From: Topomyia yanbarensis | Lineage: Eukaryota > Arthropoda > Insecta > Diptera > Culicidae | Direction of reading: 5' to 3' | Length of the DNA stretch: 64,000 nucleotides | NCBI RefSeq assembly: GCF_030247195.1 | Contig: NC_080672.1 | Span: forward strand, 185,919,872 to 185,983,871 | Shown here: piece after piece, positions 21,438-34,049 of the stretch | How the letters are laid out: each line of letters opens with the position of its first letter | How positions within the stretch are numbered: the first letter of the stretch is position 1 | Notes under the pieces: generated by a model | Told to the model about the DNA's origin: nothing | The model's database searches: none | The model's input: only the letters and a program-made list of their open reading frames with translations | Made by a program: the position numbers and the translations under genes

Positions 21438-22124
21438 TGTACCATCTGGACGAGCATGTTGCTCGTGTGGTAAGCGAGCACCCACTGATACAAAACAAGC
21501 TCGCGTGACCTGTATATATAACATTTCCGTATATAATGAAACGCTTACATGCTCCTTTTTGACGGCTCTGCGTGAGATATGCTTGCAAATTGCGCATTTT
21601 CCTCGCTGTTTTCGAAAGATTTTCTAAAAATCCTTGTTTTGGTTTATTTATTTACCCAAAACTCGGCCGTAATACCTTCACGGTAATAAGAAAAAAATGC
21701 TCTAATAGCAAGACGTTTCATGCTAAAACGGTCACAACTTCTCTGCGTCGCACTCATGTTTCATCAATTCTTATTCAATAAACATTATCGCGTCGGATTG
21801 TCTGGAAGTGTGTAGCGCTTCGCTTGTCATTGTATTGCGCATCAAGTGAAGTGAACACTGTGTGGACAAAGACGAGATTCGATTTTCTCTACACGACACA
21901 TTCCGTATTTGAAGATCGGCTCACACTCGGCTAGCTTCAAAGCACAGTCAGAGAAAAACGACTCGGAATAGTGGTTGGGTATTTCGGCTGGTGTTAAATT
22001 GAAATTTCTTTTCTATCACGGACGTTAACAGCAAGGTAGCGGCTGCATAAAACATGAACAGTCCTTCCCGTCAACTACGGGAAGCAAGACCTATGGTTTG
22101 GATCCACGTATCCGAACCGAGGGT
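21438..22124. other. Upstream of H4 relic; otherwise unassigned
   Basis: May include the old H4 promoter (TGTATATATAACATTTCC at 21510). The remainder shows no recognised feature. Confidence 0.4.
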
Positions 22125-22338
22125 CCGGATCCAGACACTTGTCTGGATTTAAGCAGCAGGTCTGGGTCTGGTTCAGGTTCGGACTTGGTAAGGGGAAAAG
22201 GGGATGGGCTAGATCCGGGTACTGGTCCGGATCCGGGTACTGGTCCAGATCCGGGAACTGGTTCGGATCTGGGCACGTGTCTGGATTTAGGGACTGGTCC
22301 GGATCTGGCAGCTAGGCCGGATCTGGAAACCGCCTACA
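22125..22338. repeat. 18 bp minisatellite
   Basis: Seven units of an 18 bp motif based on GATCCGGGTACTGGTCCG run from about 22212 to 22337. Degenerate half-units (GGTCCGGATC, GTCTGGTTC) lie before them. In one frame it reads as a G-T-G-P-D-P hexapeptide repeat, but there is no surrounding gene. Confidence 0.75.
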
Positions 22339-22385
22339 CTTTTAATTCCACTATCCAACCTAAAAAGTAAAAAATCCGTAATTCT

Positions 22386-22446
22386 GGCTGGTTTCTGCCA
22401 ATATTGGGTCAGAATTTAGCCTGAATTTGGTCAGAGATCCGCCAGA
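22386..22446. mobile_element. Short palindromic MITE remnant
   Basis: AATTCTGGCTGGTTTC at one end and CCGCCAGAATT at the other. It looks related to the palindrome at 6811-6925, though diverged. Confidence 0.4.
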
Positions 22447-23305
22447 ATTCCTGTTGGTTTGACTCGGTACTAATACTATCATAGCAATCGACCGAATTAT
22501 CCTACATCCAAACAGAGCCGAGGTTGACACATACTGAAAAAGTGTTTAATTGTGTGATGCGCATACATGAACAGCAACCGAAATTCGTCATTCCACCGTT
22601 TACTACCTTTGCGGAAATATGAGTTTAATACCGCAATGCGCAATTGCGTGGTCTGTTACCGAAAACACAATAGAATCTTACCCAAAAGTAGTAGAAACAT
22701 ACCCGCCGGATTTTGGGTGCAGTAGTCGCACTAATTCCGAAATTTAATACGAAATACGTGCACGAATTTCCGATCAGATAGTGCAAAAATATTGCGATTT
22801 CGATCAGTAGAACGGAAGATATTCGCATTTCAAACCTTGGAAAATTTCTCAACTGAAATTTTTGAAACGGGACCCCATATTGAAACGTTAGAAGTATTCT
22901 ACTCCAAAAAAGAACCGAATTGGAAAACAGGTAGGGGGAGCGACTCGAACCAACCGTTTGCTTACTGCGTAACACGTTTTCTAACCGTACCGTACCAACA
23001 GACAGTCACTTGGTTGAAATATAACATACATAAACTTCTTCTGAGTGCCATCAATCTTAAGTTCACTGAGTTACGACTAGCAATTTTAGGGGAATTACGA
23101 ATAAAACCGACCCCCTGCGACTTTCTCCAGAAATCGATTTTTTCTTTATTTTATTATGACAGGTTTTTATTTGTACGATTATGTAGAGCATTTGAAGACA
23201 AATTAAACTTTCATCAGTACGTCAAATGTCACAAAAATCAACACAAACGACAGCAATGTTAATCGTCCGGATGTTAGATTTTGCTGGTAGATTTTATGGT
23301 TTTAA
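22447..23305. other. No recognised gene
   Basis: Contains TTTTTGAAACGGGACCCCAT then ATTGAAAC at 22859, a dispersed motif also seen at 13617 and 59868 (inverted). The 22792-23262 ORF has no known motif. Confidence 0.4.
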
Positions 23306-23421
23306 CTTTCCGGAAGTCGCGCTAGTGCACTGAGTGCACGTTGCTTTGAAAATCTAGCGAAATCGTCTTAGCGCACCAGCGGCTTCACGTTCAGTGGGCC
23401 ATTAGCGCGACTTCCGTAGGG
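23306..23421. mobile_element. 116 bp TTAA-flanked MITE, copy 1
   Basis: Flanked by TTAA at 23302-23305 and 23422-23425. The ends are CTTTCCGGAAGTCGCGCTAG and, inverted, CCCTACGGAAGTCGCGCTAA. The TTAA target and CCY terminus fit a piggyBac-type non-autonomous element. Copies of exactly the same length lie at 32009 and 33218. Confidence 0.7.
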
Positions 23422-23425
23422 TTAA

Positions 23426-24054
23426 CCAAATAAAGCTTCTCAAAACGCCATTTTTGAGTACGCATTCTTATCTGCCTTTCATATCACCAACTGCGCGCAT
23501 TGAAAACGGGTTTGAACCACTCTATATTTTGGTTTTGAAAAAAATGTTGGGGTAAAACTAGACCCCCTTTGATTGGGACAAGACCGAGACGCTGTTTAGA
23601 TGGTTATGTATATTTGTGATCCATTACAAATGACTGGGGGGAATCTTTATGATATTTCAATTCCACTATTATCACACTATGCCAATAGCAGAAATGCACA
23701 GGAAGGCTTTTATTATATGTATTGCTTATTAGTCCCTTTTGAATTAAAAAAATAAATTTTCGTTCATCAGATTTTTTTAAGCTTTTGCTATTTCTGCAAT
23801 ATGCTCCTCAAACCGAAAAGTGGTCTCTTGGATTTCTTTTTCATAAAACGTTTATTTGACACGGCATTTGCAAAAGCTTTTTTACGCCGGGTTTTTTTTA
23901 TATAACATGTTACAAAGGTTCTTAAGACTATCACGTTATAAAAAAAATTCACTTTCTAATGCTAACACTGAGGATAATCATCATTTTGAATATTTTTAAT
24001 TATACTCTATTTTCTTGAATTTCATTGTAAACCTATTGATAGTTTTTCTGTAGT
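23426..24054. other. No recognised feature
   Basis: AT-rich; GTTGGGGTAAAACTAGACCC at 23551 resembles the motif of the relic at 14.2-14.6 kb. Nothing else seen. Confidence 0.35.
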
Positions 24055-27000
24055 CTTTGTTTATTTTTTTTTCTTTATTTATATCGTTTTATCTAACTTA
24101 ACTAACTGCGAAGAAATCTAAATTGTTTGTGGGGAAGGGAAAAAAACTAGAAACATTGTGGGGATGATTATATTTGAATATTTATTGTTTTCAGGAAATG
24201 ATAAATATGGCCCATGTATGTAAGATCTCGTAAAGCGAGGATATCACGAACAGGTACATAGGGTGGTTTTCTTCTGGCTCGTAAGGAGTCTATTAATTGG
24301 GATCTGGTTTCACGATATTCAGTGCAAGACCAAACAACATGTTCAATGTCTTCGTAACCCTCTCCGCAAGCACATTGATTATCTTCTGCGATCCCAATAC
24401 GGCGGAGATGCGCATTCAACGTATAATGGTTGGACATGAGTCTAGACATCACACGAATGAAGTTTCGACTTACATCCAACCCTTTGAACCATGCCTTCGT
24501 TGATACTTTAGGGATAATTGAGTGCAACCACCGTCCTAGATCTCCATTGTCCCATGATGTTTGCCAACTAGTACGCGTTCTCTGACGAGAAGCGCTATAA
24601 AATTCTATATCTGTGAGGATGAAATAATGGTTCGGAAGTAAAGTATCAATGATTTCCAGACTATAGTGAACTGCTGCTAGTTCGGCTGTATAAACGGAGG
24701 CAGGTTCTGCAAGCTTGAAAGAGATCGAAGTGTTATTGTTAAAAATACCGAAGCCAGTGGCGTCATTGATTCGTGACCCGTCAGTGTAGAACATTTATGG
24801 CAGTCAATGTGTTGGTATTTACTTATGAATATTTTAGGGATCTCCAGAGAGCGCAGGTGATTCGGGATTCCACGAATTTTCTCTTGCATGGACGTGTCGA
24901 AAAATAGAGTGGAATCGGGAGTATCTAGTATATTAACACATGTCAGAACATAACTAGAAGGCGTTATTTCTTGTGACATGTGATTGAGGTACACTGTCAT
25001 GAATCTGGTTTGGGATTGAAGCTCGACAAGTCTTTCGAAATTTTCAATTACCAGTGGATTCATAACCTCACATCGTATAAGTAAACGAGAGGAGAGATCC
25101 CAGAATCGATCTTTTAAGGGAAGAACTCCCGCTAGAACTTCAAGACTCATCGTATGTGTCGATTGCATGGAGCCTAAGGCGATTCGTAAACAACGATACT
25201 GTATTCGTTCCAATTTAATAACGTGAGTGTTTGCAGCTGAACGGAAACAGAAGCACCCATATTCCATTACTGAAAGTATCGTTGTTTGATACAATCTTAT
25301 CACGTCACTTGGATGAGCACCCCACCAAGATCCGGTTATTGTTCGGAGAAAATTTATCCTTTGTTGGCACTTCTTTATCAGATACCTAATGTGGCCTCCC
25401 CATGTACCTTTAGAATCGAACCAAATTCCGAGATATTTAAAGGTCATGACTTGGGCTATCGTTCTACCAACCAAATGAAGCTGAAGCTGAACTGGATCAC
25501 GCTTCCTTGAAAAAACAACCAACTCTGTTTTTTCCGTAGAGAAATCGATGCCTAACTTCAAAGCCCAACTTGATAAATTATCCAAACTATCTTGCAGTGG
25601 TTGTTGTAAATTTATGGCTTTTGGTCCTGTAACAGAAACCACGCCATCATCTGCAAGTTGTCTTAGAGTGCATGGGCTGACAATACAATTATCAATGTCA
25701 TTCATGTAAAAGTTGTAGAGAAGGGGGCTTAAACAAGAACCTTGTGGGAGGCCCATGTAACGTATTCTGAATGTTGCCAAATCGCCATATGAAAAATGCA
25801 TGTGCTTTTCTGACAATAAATTGTATAAATAATTATTTAATATTGGTGAAAGACCACATTGATGTAGTTTCTCTGAGAGAACATCAATGGAAACAGAGTC
25901 GAATGCTCCTTTTATGTCTAAGAACACAGACGCCATTTATTCTTTTTTTGCGTAAGCTAGTTGAATTTCTGACGAAAGTAGCGCCAGACAATCATTCGTT
26001 CCCTTTCCCCTCCAAAACCAAACTGGGTATCTGATAGCAAGCCGTTCGCCTCAACCCAATTGTCGAGACGTCGTAGGATAATTTTTTCCAATAACTTCCT
26101 GATGCAGGATAGCATTGCAATCGGTCGATACGAGTTATAGTCGGAGGGTGGTTTTCCCGGTTTTGGAATGGCGATAACTCTCGCTTGTCTCCAGTCGTGC
26201 GGGACAATGTTCTGCTCAAGAAGCTTATTGAATAAATTCAACAAGCGTCTTTTTGCTAGGTCAGGCAGATTCTTCACCAAGTTGAATTTAATTCTGTCTG
26301 GACCCGGAGTATTATTGTTGCATGAGAGGAGTGCAATTGAAAATTCCATCATTGTCAAAGGCGAATCTATGGAATCGTTACTTGTGGGAGCATCGCGAAT
26401 GATTTTCTGCGCAGGAGCAGAATCTGGACAAACTTTCTTGGCAAAATTAAATATCCAGCGATTCGAAAAATCTTCGCTTTCATTAGTTACGTTTCGATTC
26501 CTCATTCTTCTGACTGTATTCCAAAGAGTTCTCATTCATGTTTCTCTTGACAAGCCATCAACGAAGCGTCTCCAATAACTAGACTTCTTGGCACGACGGA
26601 GACTGTCAAATTTGTTTTGCAAAATCGAATTATTTTCAAAGTTCGCACGTGTACACCCTTTCCGTTTCATAATTTCTTTGTAAGCAACTTGTTTAGATTC
26701 ATATGCATCCGAGCACTCTTTGTCCCACCAGGGATTAGGAGGCCGGCTATTCATTGTCATGCCAGGATTGCATTTCGTTTGGGTTTGTTCTGCTGCTTCA
26801 ATAATCAAACCCGCTAGAAATTCATATTCTTCGGTAGGTGGTAGCTCTTCCGTCGAAACAAGAGAAGTGGAAATTAACGATTGGTATTTTTTCCAATCAA
26901 TATTTCGTGTCAAGTCATAAGGGACATTGATTGAATTCGTGAGGCCTAATTCACTGTTAATTGAAATAACGGCTGGCAAATGATCCCTACCGTGAGGATC

Positions 27001-27110
27001 AGGTACAACCTTCCACGTGCAATCTAACCGAACTGATGTCGAGCATAGAGATAGATCTAATGCACTTGGTCGTGCGGGTGGTCTGGGAATGCGTGTTGCT
27101 TCGCCTGTAT

Positions 27111-27580
27111 CAGTGCTACGAAAATTCAAAATCAGCTACCTAATTCTGCTTGCATTTACTGAAACCGACATTCAGATTTAACGCCTCCCTCATTCATTCA
27201 CTTTCCAACTGACTGAAATCTCATGCAGAATCGAACGCTTGAGTGCAGAGGAAATATAAATTCATTCACCAACCAAAGCATTCATTTGTTATTATGTCGA
27301 CAGTTTGAAGGCAGAAGTTACCATCTTCTACATTTTCGAGCATAAGTGAACTGCGTAATCTATATCTGGTGCACTTTTGCTCAATAATCCCTCTCAGAGC
27401 TAGCATAGAAATAAAATTCACTTTGCTTCTGAACTCGAACATGTCCGTACCTGAAAGCGCTGCGTCGGGAGAACGAATGACGATTGAAACGAATAAAAAA
27501 TTTCATTCATCGCAGCGGGCATGAATTGAATTTCGTTTTCTTTCAAGTTCATGCAGCGATGTCAATTTTTTTGAGCTCTG
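27111..27580. mobile_element. hAT-type MITE inside LINE ORF2, with 8 bp TSD
   Basis: 470 bp flanked by perfect 8 bp duplications GCCTGTAT (27103-27110 and 27581-27588). Ends are CAGTGCTACGAAAATTC and, at the right, TTTTTTGAGCTCTG. The same family lies at 33392-33855. The 8 bp duplication and CAG...CTG ends fit hAT non-autonomous elements. Its insertion splits the endonuclease codons exactly at the duplicated bases. Confidence 0.85.
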
Positions 27581-27762
27581 GCCTGTATTTAAAACTGTCA
27601 TATTGAGCTCGTCACAAACATTGTATATCAAAGAGGATCGATTATCATTGAAGAGGGAACCCCACAATACTCCGTGCGAGTTGAAGTCTCCCAGTATCAG
27701 CCGCGGAGCAGCCATGGATTCCACTACCTCAAAAATTTGACGTTGTCCAATTTGAGCTTTGG

Positions 27763-27989
<227 letters not shown>

Positions 27990-28349
27990 GCGATAGACAT
28001 GTATTTGCCTTTAATATTCGTTTGGACAGCTACAGCCTCAATGCCCGCAAATAAGGGGATGTTAATTCTATAGAAAGAATAGCACTTTTTAATTCCTAGA
28101 AGCACTCCTCCATACGGGGTGCCTCGGTCTAGGCGAATAATGTTGAAATTATTCAAGTTGAAATTAATGTTTGAGGTAAGCCATGTTTCACATAAAGCAA
28201 AAGCATCGCATTTCAAATTATGCAGCAAAATTTTTAAGGAATCAATTTTATGTATGATACTTCTGCAATTCCACTGTAAAACAGTGATGGAATCTTTCAC
28301 TGAAGGAGGTGAATTATCCATCGAAAGATACAATCGCTGCAAGGATAGG

Positions 28350-29634
28350 TCATTGAGCAATCAGCTGCTCTAAAAATGTTCTAATTGTTGGGAGGAACGC
28401 TGAAAGTATACTTTTTAGTGGTTCAGAAATATTGAATGCTTTGAAAATCCAATCAACAATTTCAGAAAATTTTAGTAAACCTATCCCCGGTTGAGGAAGT
28501 TGAAGTTTTGTTATTTCCAGTAATGGTGTTCTGTTTGGATTGTAAATTACCAAAACCGGGAGGAACTGGCTTCGGTATTGCATCGGAATTCTTTAGCTTT
28601 GGCCGCAATTTATTTATTGGAGGAGAAATTTTAAGGCCCTTGCTTGGCAGTTTGGGAAAAGAGGATTGTTTTCTTTTCCTGGATCCTCTAGGTAAAACAA
28701 ATGATGTACCTTCGGACGCTTCGTCAGAGTCAGACTCTTTCGGCAATAGAATTGCGTATCTGTTTTCTGGGACCGTGGGTTCAGGAGTAGCATTTTTCAG
28801 TATTTCTGCATAAGAGCGCTTAGACCTCTCCTTCAAGGATCGCTTAATTTTATCCTCCCGCAATTTATATATGGGACATGCAAGGAGCTCGTGTGAATTT
28901 TCTCCGCAATGTAAACATTTTTCTAAGTTTTTATTGCATGTATCCTCTTGATGAGGCCCCCCACATTTGCCACACCGTACCTTATTGGAACAGTAAGTGG
29001 CTGTGTGGCCAAGCTGTTTACAATTGAGGCAATTCATCACACGAGGGATGAAAAGGCGAACGGGGAGACGAATTTTATTAATAAGAACATGGCTAGGCAA
29101 AGCAGACCCAGCGAAAGTTACACGAAATGAATAGGATGGTCGGTAAACTTTTTTCTCTTCTTCATGTGATACTGAGTACAATTGCTTACAATCGAGTATT
29201 TTTACTTTATTAAGCAGGGTGTTCTTGAAACTACCAACACCATGCTTAAGTATATCCTCGGCAGTGATGCTGGGTTCGGAGATGACTCCATCGCATTCTA
29301 TATCGCGCGAAAGTATATAAACTTTATATTCACGCGTGAAGAGTTCGCAGGCTACTATCTCGTTACCTTGTCTAATGTTATCAAGGCTAACTCGAAGTTT
29401 GCCTTTATTTACTTTCACGATCTCTGTTACAGCAGAAAATCGTGAAGTCAGATCCTGTGCAAATTGCACAAGGTTTAATGGCTTTCCTTTCCGCCTGAAG
29501 AAAACCTGCCAAGGTCCAGAAGACTCTTGAGGGTATAATTTTATTCTAGGGGGAGTTGAGGGAGGGGGATCAGAAGAATTTTGCTCTTGTGAAATGGAGG
29601 ATTCCATCTCACTATCCTCCATCTCGCCTACCAT
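28350..29634 (-). pseudogene. I/LOA-type ORF1: CCHC nucleocapsid-like protein, C-terminal frameshift
   Basis: The first 390 codons (29634-28462) are open. Residues 40-120 resemble an RNA-binding fold (WQVFFRRKGKPLN). Three zinc knuckles lie at residues 202-215 (CLNCKQLGHTATYC), 221-233 and 240-253. A basic segment follows (KRSLKERSKRSYAEI). The frame then goes off near 28510-28560. The neighbouring frame down to 28350 carries what looks like the natural end (PGIGLLKFSEIVDWIFKAF, ending QLIAQ), so one indel probably truncated it. It binds LINE RNA in related elements. Alternative start: ATG five codons in. Confidence 0.8.
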
Positions 29635-29700
29635 ACACAGTAAGTTAATTAAATACTAACACTAGCAAAATGATATTAAAATCTACCTGTCCTTCGAAGA

Positions 29701-30195
29701 GTTGCAGATTCACGCTGTCTCCCTCTGTAAAACGCTCGGGTTGAACACAGCGCAATCACCACTACCAAGATGGAGCCGCTGTTTACCTGTGGGTCCAGGG
29801 GTATTTCCTTACTACGCAGCGTGGCTAGGTACACAAATACACACAAGGCCGTATCTGCACTAGCAAAGATGAATAAGTGATGATGAAGCGTGACGCTTCA
29901 CCAACAAGATGCAGCTCTGTCTCACTTAGCGCCGACTGTATGCAGCGTAACCACTACCACCACCAAGGTGGGCCGCCGCTTACCTGTGGGTCCAGAGGTA
30001 TTCCCCTACTACGCAGCGTTGCTAGGTACACAAATACTCAAAATCCCGTATCTGCACTAATACGGATGAATGAGTGATGATGAAGCGAGTCGCTTCACCA
30101 ACCAGATGCAGCTCTGTCTCACTCCGTCGCAAGCGCCGGTTGTATGCAGCGCAACCACTACTACCACCAAGGTGGGGGCCGCTTACCTGAGACTT
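29701..30195 (-). repeat. About 197 bp tandem units upstream of the LINE
   Basis: About 2.5 copies. The period is measured between GTATCTGCACTA at 29851 and at 30048. Shared landmarks are CTACGCAGCGT, GCTAGGTACACAAATAC, GATGAAGCG..CGCTTCACCAAC and GCAGCTCTGTCTCACT. On the LINE sense strand each unit contains CAGGTAA(A/G)C, a consensus 5' splice site. The position upstream of ORF1 suggests promoter monomers of the LINE 5' UTR, but this is inference. Confidence 0.7.
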
Positions 30196-31144
30196 CGTTG
30201 CCTTCGCACCAACACTCGCTTATCGCCTGGTACCACCACCAATCGACCGCTCTCGCAGCCAACAATCCTGCCTGTCTCCGCACCAACACAGCATCAAATA
30301 CTGACACGGTACACAAACTTCTAGCCTATTCACGGCTTGCACAGCCTTGGTTGCTACAACCAATCAGCAAACACAACCTTTCAAGGCGAAGGCTAAAACT
30401 GTTATATTGGTCTCTTGGATTGTCCTAGATCTTTTGTATACATCGTTGGGTCGTTGCTGATCAGAATCCCGAAAAGTCAAAACCAGAAGTAGGTAGCTTT
30501 ACTGCGTGAATGAATTTTAACAGCAAAGAATGTACAACGTATGCAACTCTTTTCTTATTATATAAAATTACACTGAATGTTGCAATGATGTTCGGAAGGA
30601 TTATTTGGAAACATCCATATCATGAAAAAATCATATAACGAAATACTCTTGCTTGTAACACTAAACTTTTTCACTCTCTTCCTTTTACCACGTGATGAAG
30701 CTACAATATGCACATATTTGTATCACACATACTTATCGGCACTTCACACTTACTATCACTTTGACACACACGTATATATTACATTTTCCATAATAAAGTG
30801 GAGCGAAAATTATTTTTTATTGAATTAATTTTTTGAGGCGCTCACAAAAATAGGTTTTGTCAAGAACCTTCTAAACAAAAATTCTACACAAAAAAATATA
30901 ATTTTATTGGTTTTGTGACAACTCAGAGGAAAAGGTACCTTTTGGTGTTCTCCTACAGGTTAAACCATGTAAAACTTTATTTGCCAGAAAATTACTATGA
31001 GATGTTGTTTCTCTGTCATGATAATACTTTTATAATGTGCTGTTGGTTAACTTGATTGCAGTATCAGCCAGGGTATTCAGATAAGTTCAATATTCTTGAA
31101 CGATATAGACACTGTAGGTATACAGAATAACTTTTGAACCAGAA
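30196..31144. other. No recognised gene
   Basis: The first 200 bp are C/A-rich and may still belong to the LINE leader. The rest is AT-rich. The 68-codon ORF at 30622 has no motif. Confidence 0.35.
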
Positions 31145-32359
31145 GTCGTAGCCTATTACTTTCCTTGGAAAAGTTGTACGCTGTACTAGTATCTGCTGGA
31201 GTTAGCATTGTACAGTTTCTTAAAACACATAGGAAACTATCTACACGAATATAAATATTGTTGATTTTTTATCCATGTTAAATCATTTACAAACTTTAAA
31301 CCATTTGTGCCAAAATATAATGCAGCATATCAAGTCTAAATTTTGCATTTAGCTAATGGTTATCGTATTGCGATTAGTTTTAGATCGATTCCACTGAATT
31401 TGAAAATTTGTGTTAGTATTCATATGTTTGTTCAACTTATATATGAAAATAGTGAAAACTGACGAAGCTACGGCATTTATCTTGAAATGTATCCAGTGAA
31501 ATGTAAATTGTTCTTAAATTACGAAAGAAAGGATTTTGCATACATAGATGAATAACTTTTATAAGCATGAACACATTATTTGCATCCTAATTAAAAATTC
31601 CAACGTATAGGACGAACTTGTTAATAATTATTGGAGTATACCATATATCATATGTGGTTAAATTATTCGTGCGTGCCGCAAACGTGAAAAAAGATACGAG
31701 CGGACATGGTTGGCACAATGTCAGACCCACCACAACGAATTCTCTAGACTATGCAACTTTCCGTTTCAGAAAAGGATACAAGCCTTTGATATTGATCCCT
31801 ATGACCGTTTTAAAATCTGATGAAAAAACACACTGAATTACCACCAATCTGCTTTCGAATAAGATAACGATCACACAAATAAATATGCAAAGAGCTGCGT
31901 ACGAAGTTTTGCTTAGCTGTAACAAAAACATGCTATCGTTGAAAGCAATCATCCCTGCAAAGTTAGGCTCCATTTAGAAAGCTCCATCTGGTGATTACCT
32001 ATCATTAACCCTCCGGTACTCGCGCCGTTGTATTTTGTGCAACACCTTCCGAAACTCTAGCGAAATCTTCTTTCAGCAACAGCGGCTGCTCATTCGGGGA
32101 GCCATTCACGCGAGTGCTGGAGGGTTAAGAATGGCATTGGCTTTAAATTTCCAAGCAAAAATGTGATTGGAACACTTCAGTTAACCACCTCTGTTCTTCT
32201 CTTTTTTCTTTTAGCCAATGTGGTGCTCATGCGCCAGGCATGTCATGTTTGTAGTTAAACGACTTTTTCCTACGGTCCTCAAAGCGTTACAGTAGTTCTG
32301 TGTAAGGGTTTGATCTTAGAAATACAAAGAGCCTGAGTTTCGGGCCTCCGAGGTTTGCT
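31145..32359 (+). repeat. Foldback, left arm
   Basis: About 1.2 kb that recurs inverted on the right side in three pieces: 40232-39388, 33882-33856 and 33391-32987. Landmarks are ACTTTCCTTGGAAAAGTTGT, GTACGAAGTTTTGCTTAGCT and ATGTGGTGCTCATGCGCCAG. This arm has none of the insertions that split the right arm, so it keeps the empty sites GCTATCGT (31932-31939) and ATCCCTGC (31951-31958). It contains a TTAA MITE that both arms share. No convincing gene. Confidence 0.85.
32009..32124. mobile_element. 116 bp TTAA-flanked MITE, copy 2
   Basis: TTAA at 32005-32008 and 32125-32128. Ends CCCTCCGGTACTCGCG and CGCGAGTGCTGGAGGG. It is part of the foldback arm, hence mirrored at 33218-33333. Confidence 0.8.
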
Positions 32360-32986
32360 AAGGGGCCGTACACAAATTACGTAGCTTTTTTCGGCGATTT
32401 TTGACCCCTCCCTCCCCCTCGTAGCATTTGGTCACAAAATTCCAACCTCCCCCTCGTAAATAACGTAGCATTTACCTACCCTCTCCCCCTAGTCCCATGC
32501 AAAACGGCCGGGGATGACAATAAGTTACATATGTTTTTCAATTATTTTAAATACATGCCCTTTCAAAATGTTTGACGACTTTTATCGACATTTTCATTAT
32601 AAAAGCAAATTGCGTGCAAAATAAGCCCATTTCATGACAAATATAGTGTTGACAGTTTTGTTTTGAATTTTATATGTCAAGGGGAGCATGAAGAGAAGTT
32701 CTCTCAGTTCACAATCCTGCAGCTACCAATGATTCTAAGGAGCATACGTTCATCTTAATTACTAAAATTTGTTTGGTTGAATCCGAAGTGAACATTTTAT
32801 TCAGCTTCCAAACTAAGTCTACTAGTTAGCAACATTAGCTAACTAAGGTAGCAAGTTAAATTCGCATACAAAATCTTTTTGAATTTTTGCGAACTTGTGA
32901 TTCCGCGAATCGTAATTTACCTCATGGAAAACCGCATCAAAAGTAACTTGTTTGAATTTAAAATCGTATAAAACTGATTAAAAATT
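32360..32986. repeat. Foldback spacer with GGGGCCGTACACAAAT end
   Basis: A 627 bp loop between the foldback arms. It starts GGGGCCGTACACAAATTACG. The first about 515 bp, up to GCATACAAAATCTTTT, recur inverted at about 35800-36200 inside the hAT-type element. This is a dispersed repeat family whose ends resemble MITEs common in culicine genomes. Confidence 0.6.
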
Positions 32987-33391
32987 ATTAGCAAAGGCCC
33001 GAAACTCAGGCTCTGTGTATCTCTAAGATCAAACCCTTACACAGAACTACTGCAACGCTTTGAGGATCATAGGAAAAAGTCCTTTAACAACAAACATGAC
33101 ATGCCTGGCGCATGAGCACCATATTGGCTAAAAGAAAAAAGAGAAGAACAGAGGTGGTTAACTGAAGTGTTCCAATCACGTTTTTGCTTGAAAATTTAAA
33201 GCCAATGCCATTCTTAACCCTCCGGCACTCGCGTGAATGGCTCCCCGAATGAGCAGCCGCTGTTGCTGAAAGAAGATTTCGCTAGAGTTTCGGAAGGTGT
33301 TGCACAAAATACAACGGCGCGAGTACCGGAGGGTTAATGATAGGTAATCACCAGATGGAGCTTTCTAAATGGAGCCAAACTTTGCAGGGGT
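32987..33391 (-). repeat. Foldback, right arm, inner part
   Basis: Inverted copy of 32359 back to about 31951. It starts TTAGCAAAGGCCCGAAACTC and ends at the 8 bp target GCAGGGGT (33384-33391) of the MITE. The arm continues at 33856-33882 and then at 39388-40232. Confidence 0.85.
33218..33333. mobile_element. 116 bp TTAA-flanked MITE, copy 3
   Basis: TTAA at 33214-33217 and 33334-33337. It is the mirror of copy 2, carried by the foldback duplication. Confidence 0.8.
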
Positions 33392-33855
33392 CAGTGCTGC
33401 AAATTTTCATTTTCAAATGCCAACTTTCAGCTCAATCAAACCCAACCATGATTCAAAGCCTCCCCTAATCATTCACTTTCAAGTTGGCGGGATTTTCATA
33501 ACCAAATCGTACGTCTTCATTTCAAATTGATGTTTTTTCATTCACAAACCAAAGTTTTCATCTGCTCTGTAGGGGCCAGCTTAGGATAAATGTTGACATA
33601 TTTTGCATTTTCAAGCTTACACGAACAGTAAGAAGTATGTTCAGAGTAGTTTTGCTTGTAAAATCAAGTCAATATGCCAGTACAAAGATATTCACAGGGT
33701 CAATGAAATCGAAAATGAATGGAAAATGATTGATCAGTTCGGCTGTTTGAATGAATGATGCAAACGAAAAGCTGCAGATTGAACATAGTAACTTATGATT
33801 TGAGATTTGTTCTTCCTTCAAGTTCAAAATAACCTGGTGAAAATTTGCAGCTCTG
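33392..33855. mobile_element. hAT-type MITE in foldback arm, with 8 bp TSD
   Basis: 464 bp. Ends are CAGTGCTGCAAATTTTCATT and, at the right, AAAATTTGCAGCTCTG. The target duplication is GCAGGGGT / GCAGGGAT, with one mismatch. The left arm shows the uninterrupted site. Same family as 27111-27580: both share CATTCACTTTC and CATTCACMAACCAAAG blocks inside. Confidence 0.85.
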
Positions 33856-34049
33856 GCAGGGATGATTGCTTTTAACGATAGCCAGGGCCACAGAGAGAAA
33901 ATACGGGCCCGGGGGGTCCAACGTACGGGCCCCCACCACTGTGTATTGCCTGAGTACAAAAAAAGTTAATGTTTGAAGTCCATTACTTTGGGAGTTTTTT
34001 TTTAAATACCTTTTCGACAGTTTTGTGACTTTGAAAAGCGTCATTTTTG

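Noticed and set aside
21103..21781. Plus-strand ORFs over the H4 relic
   Set aside because: Shadows of the minus-strand histone sequence.
29701..30195. CRISPR-like direct repeats
   Set aside because: Units are about 197 bp head-to-tail without spacers, in a eukaryotic LINE context.
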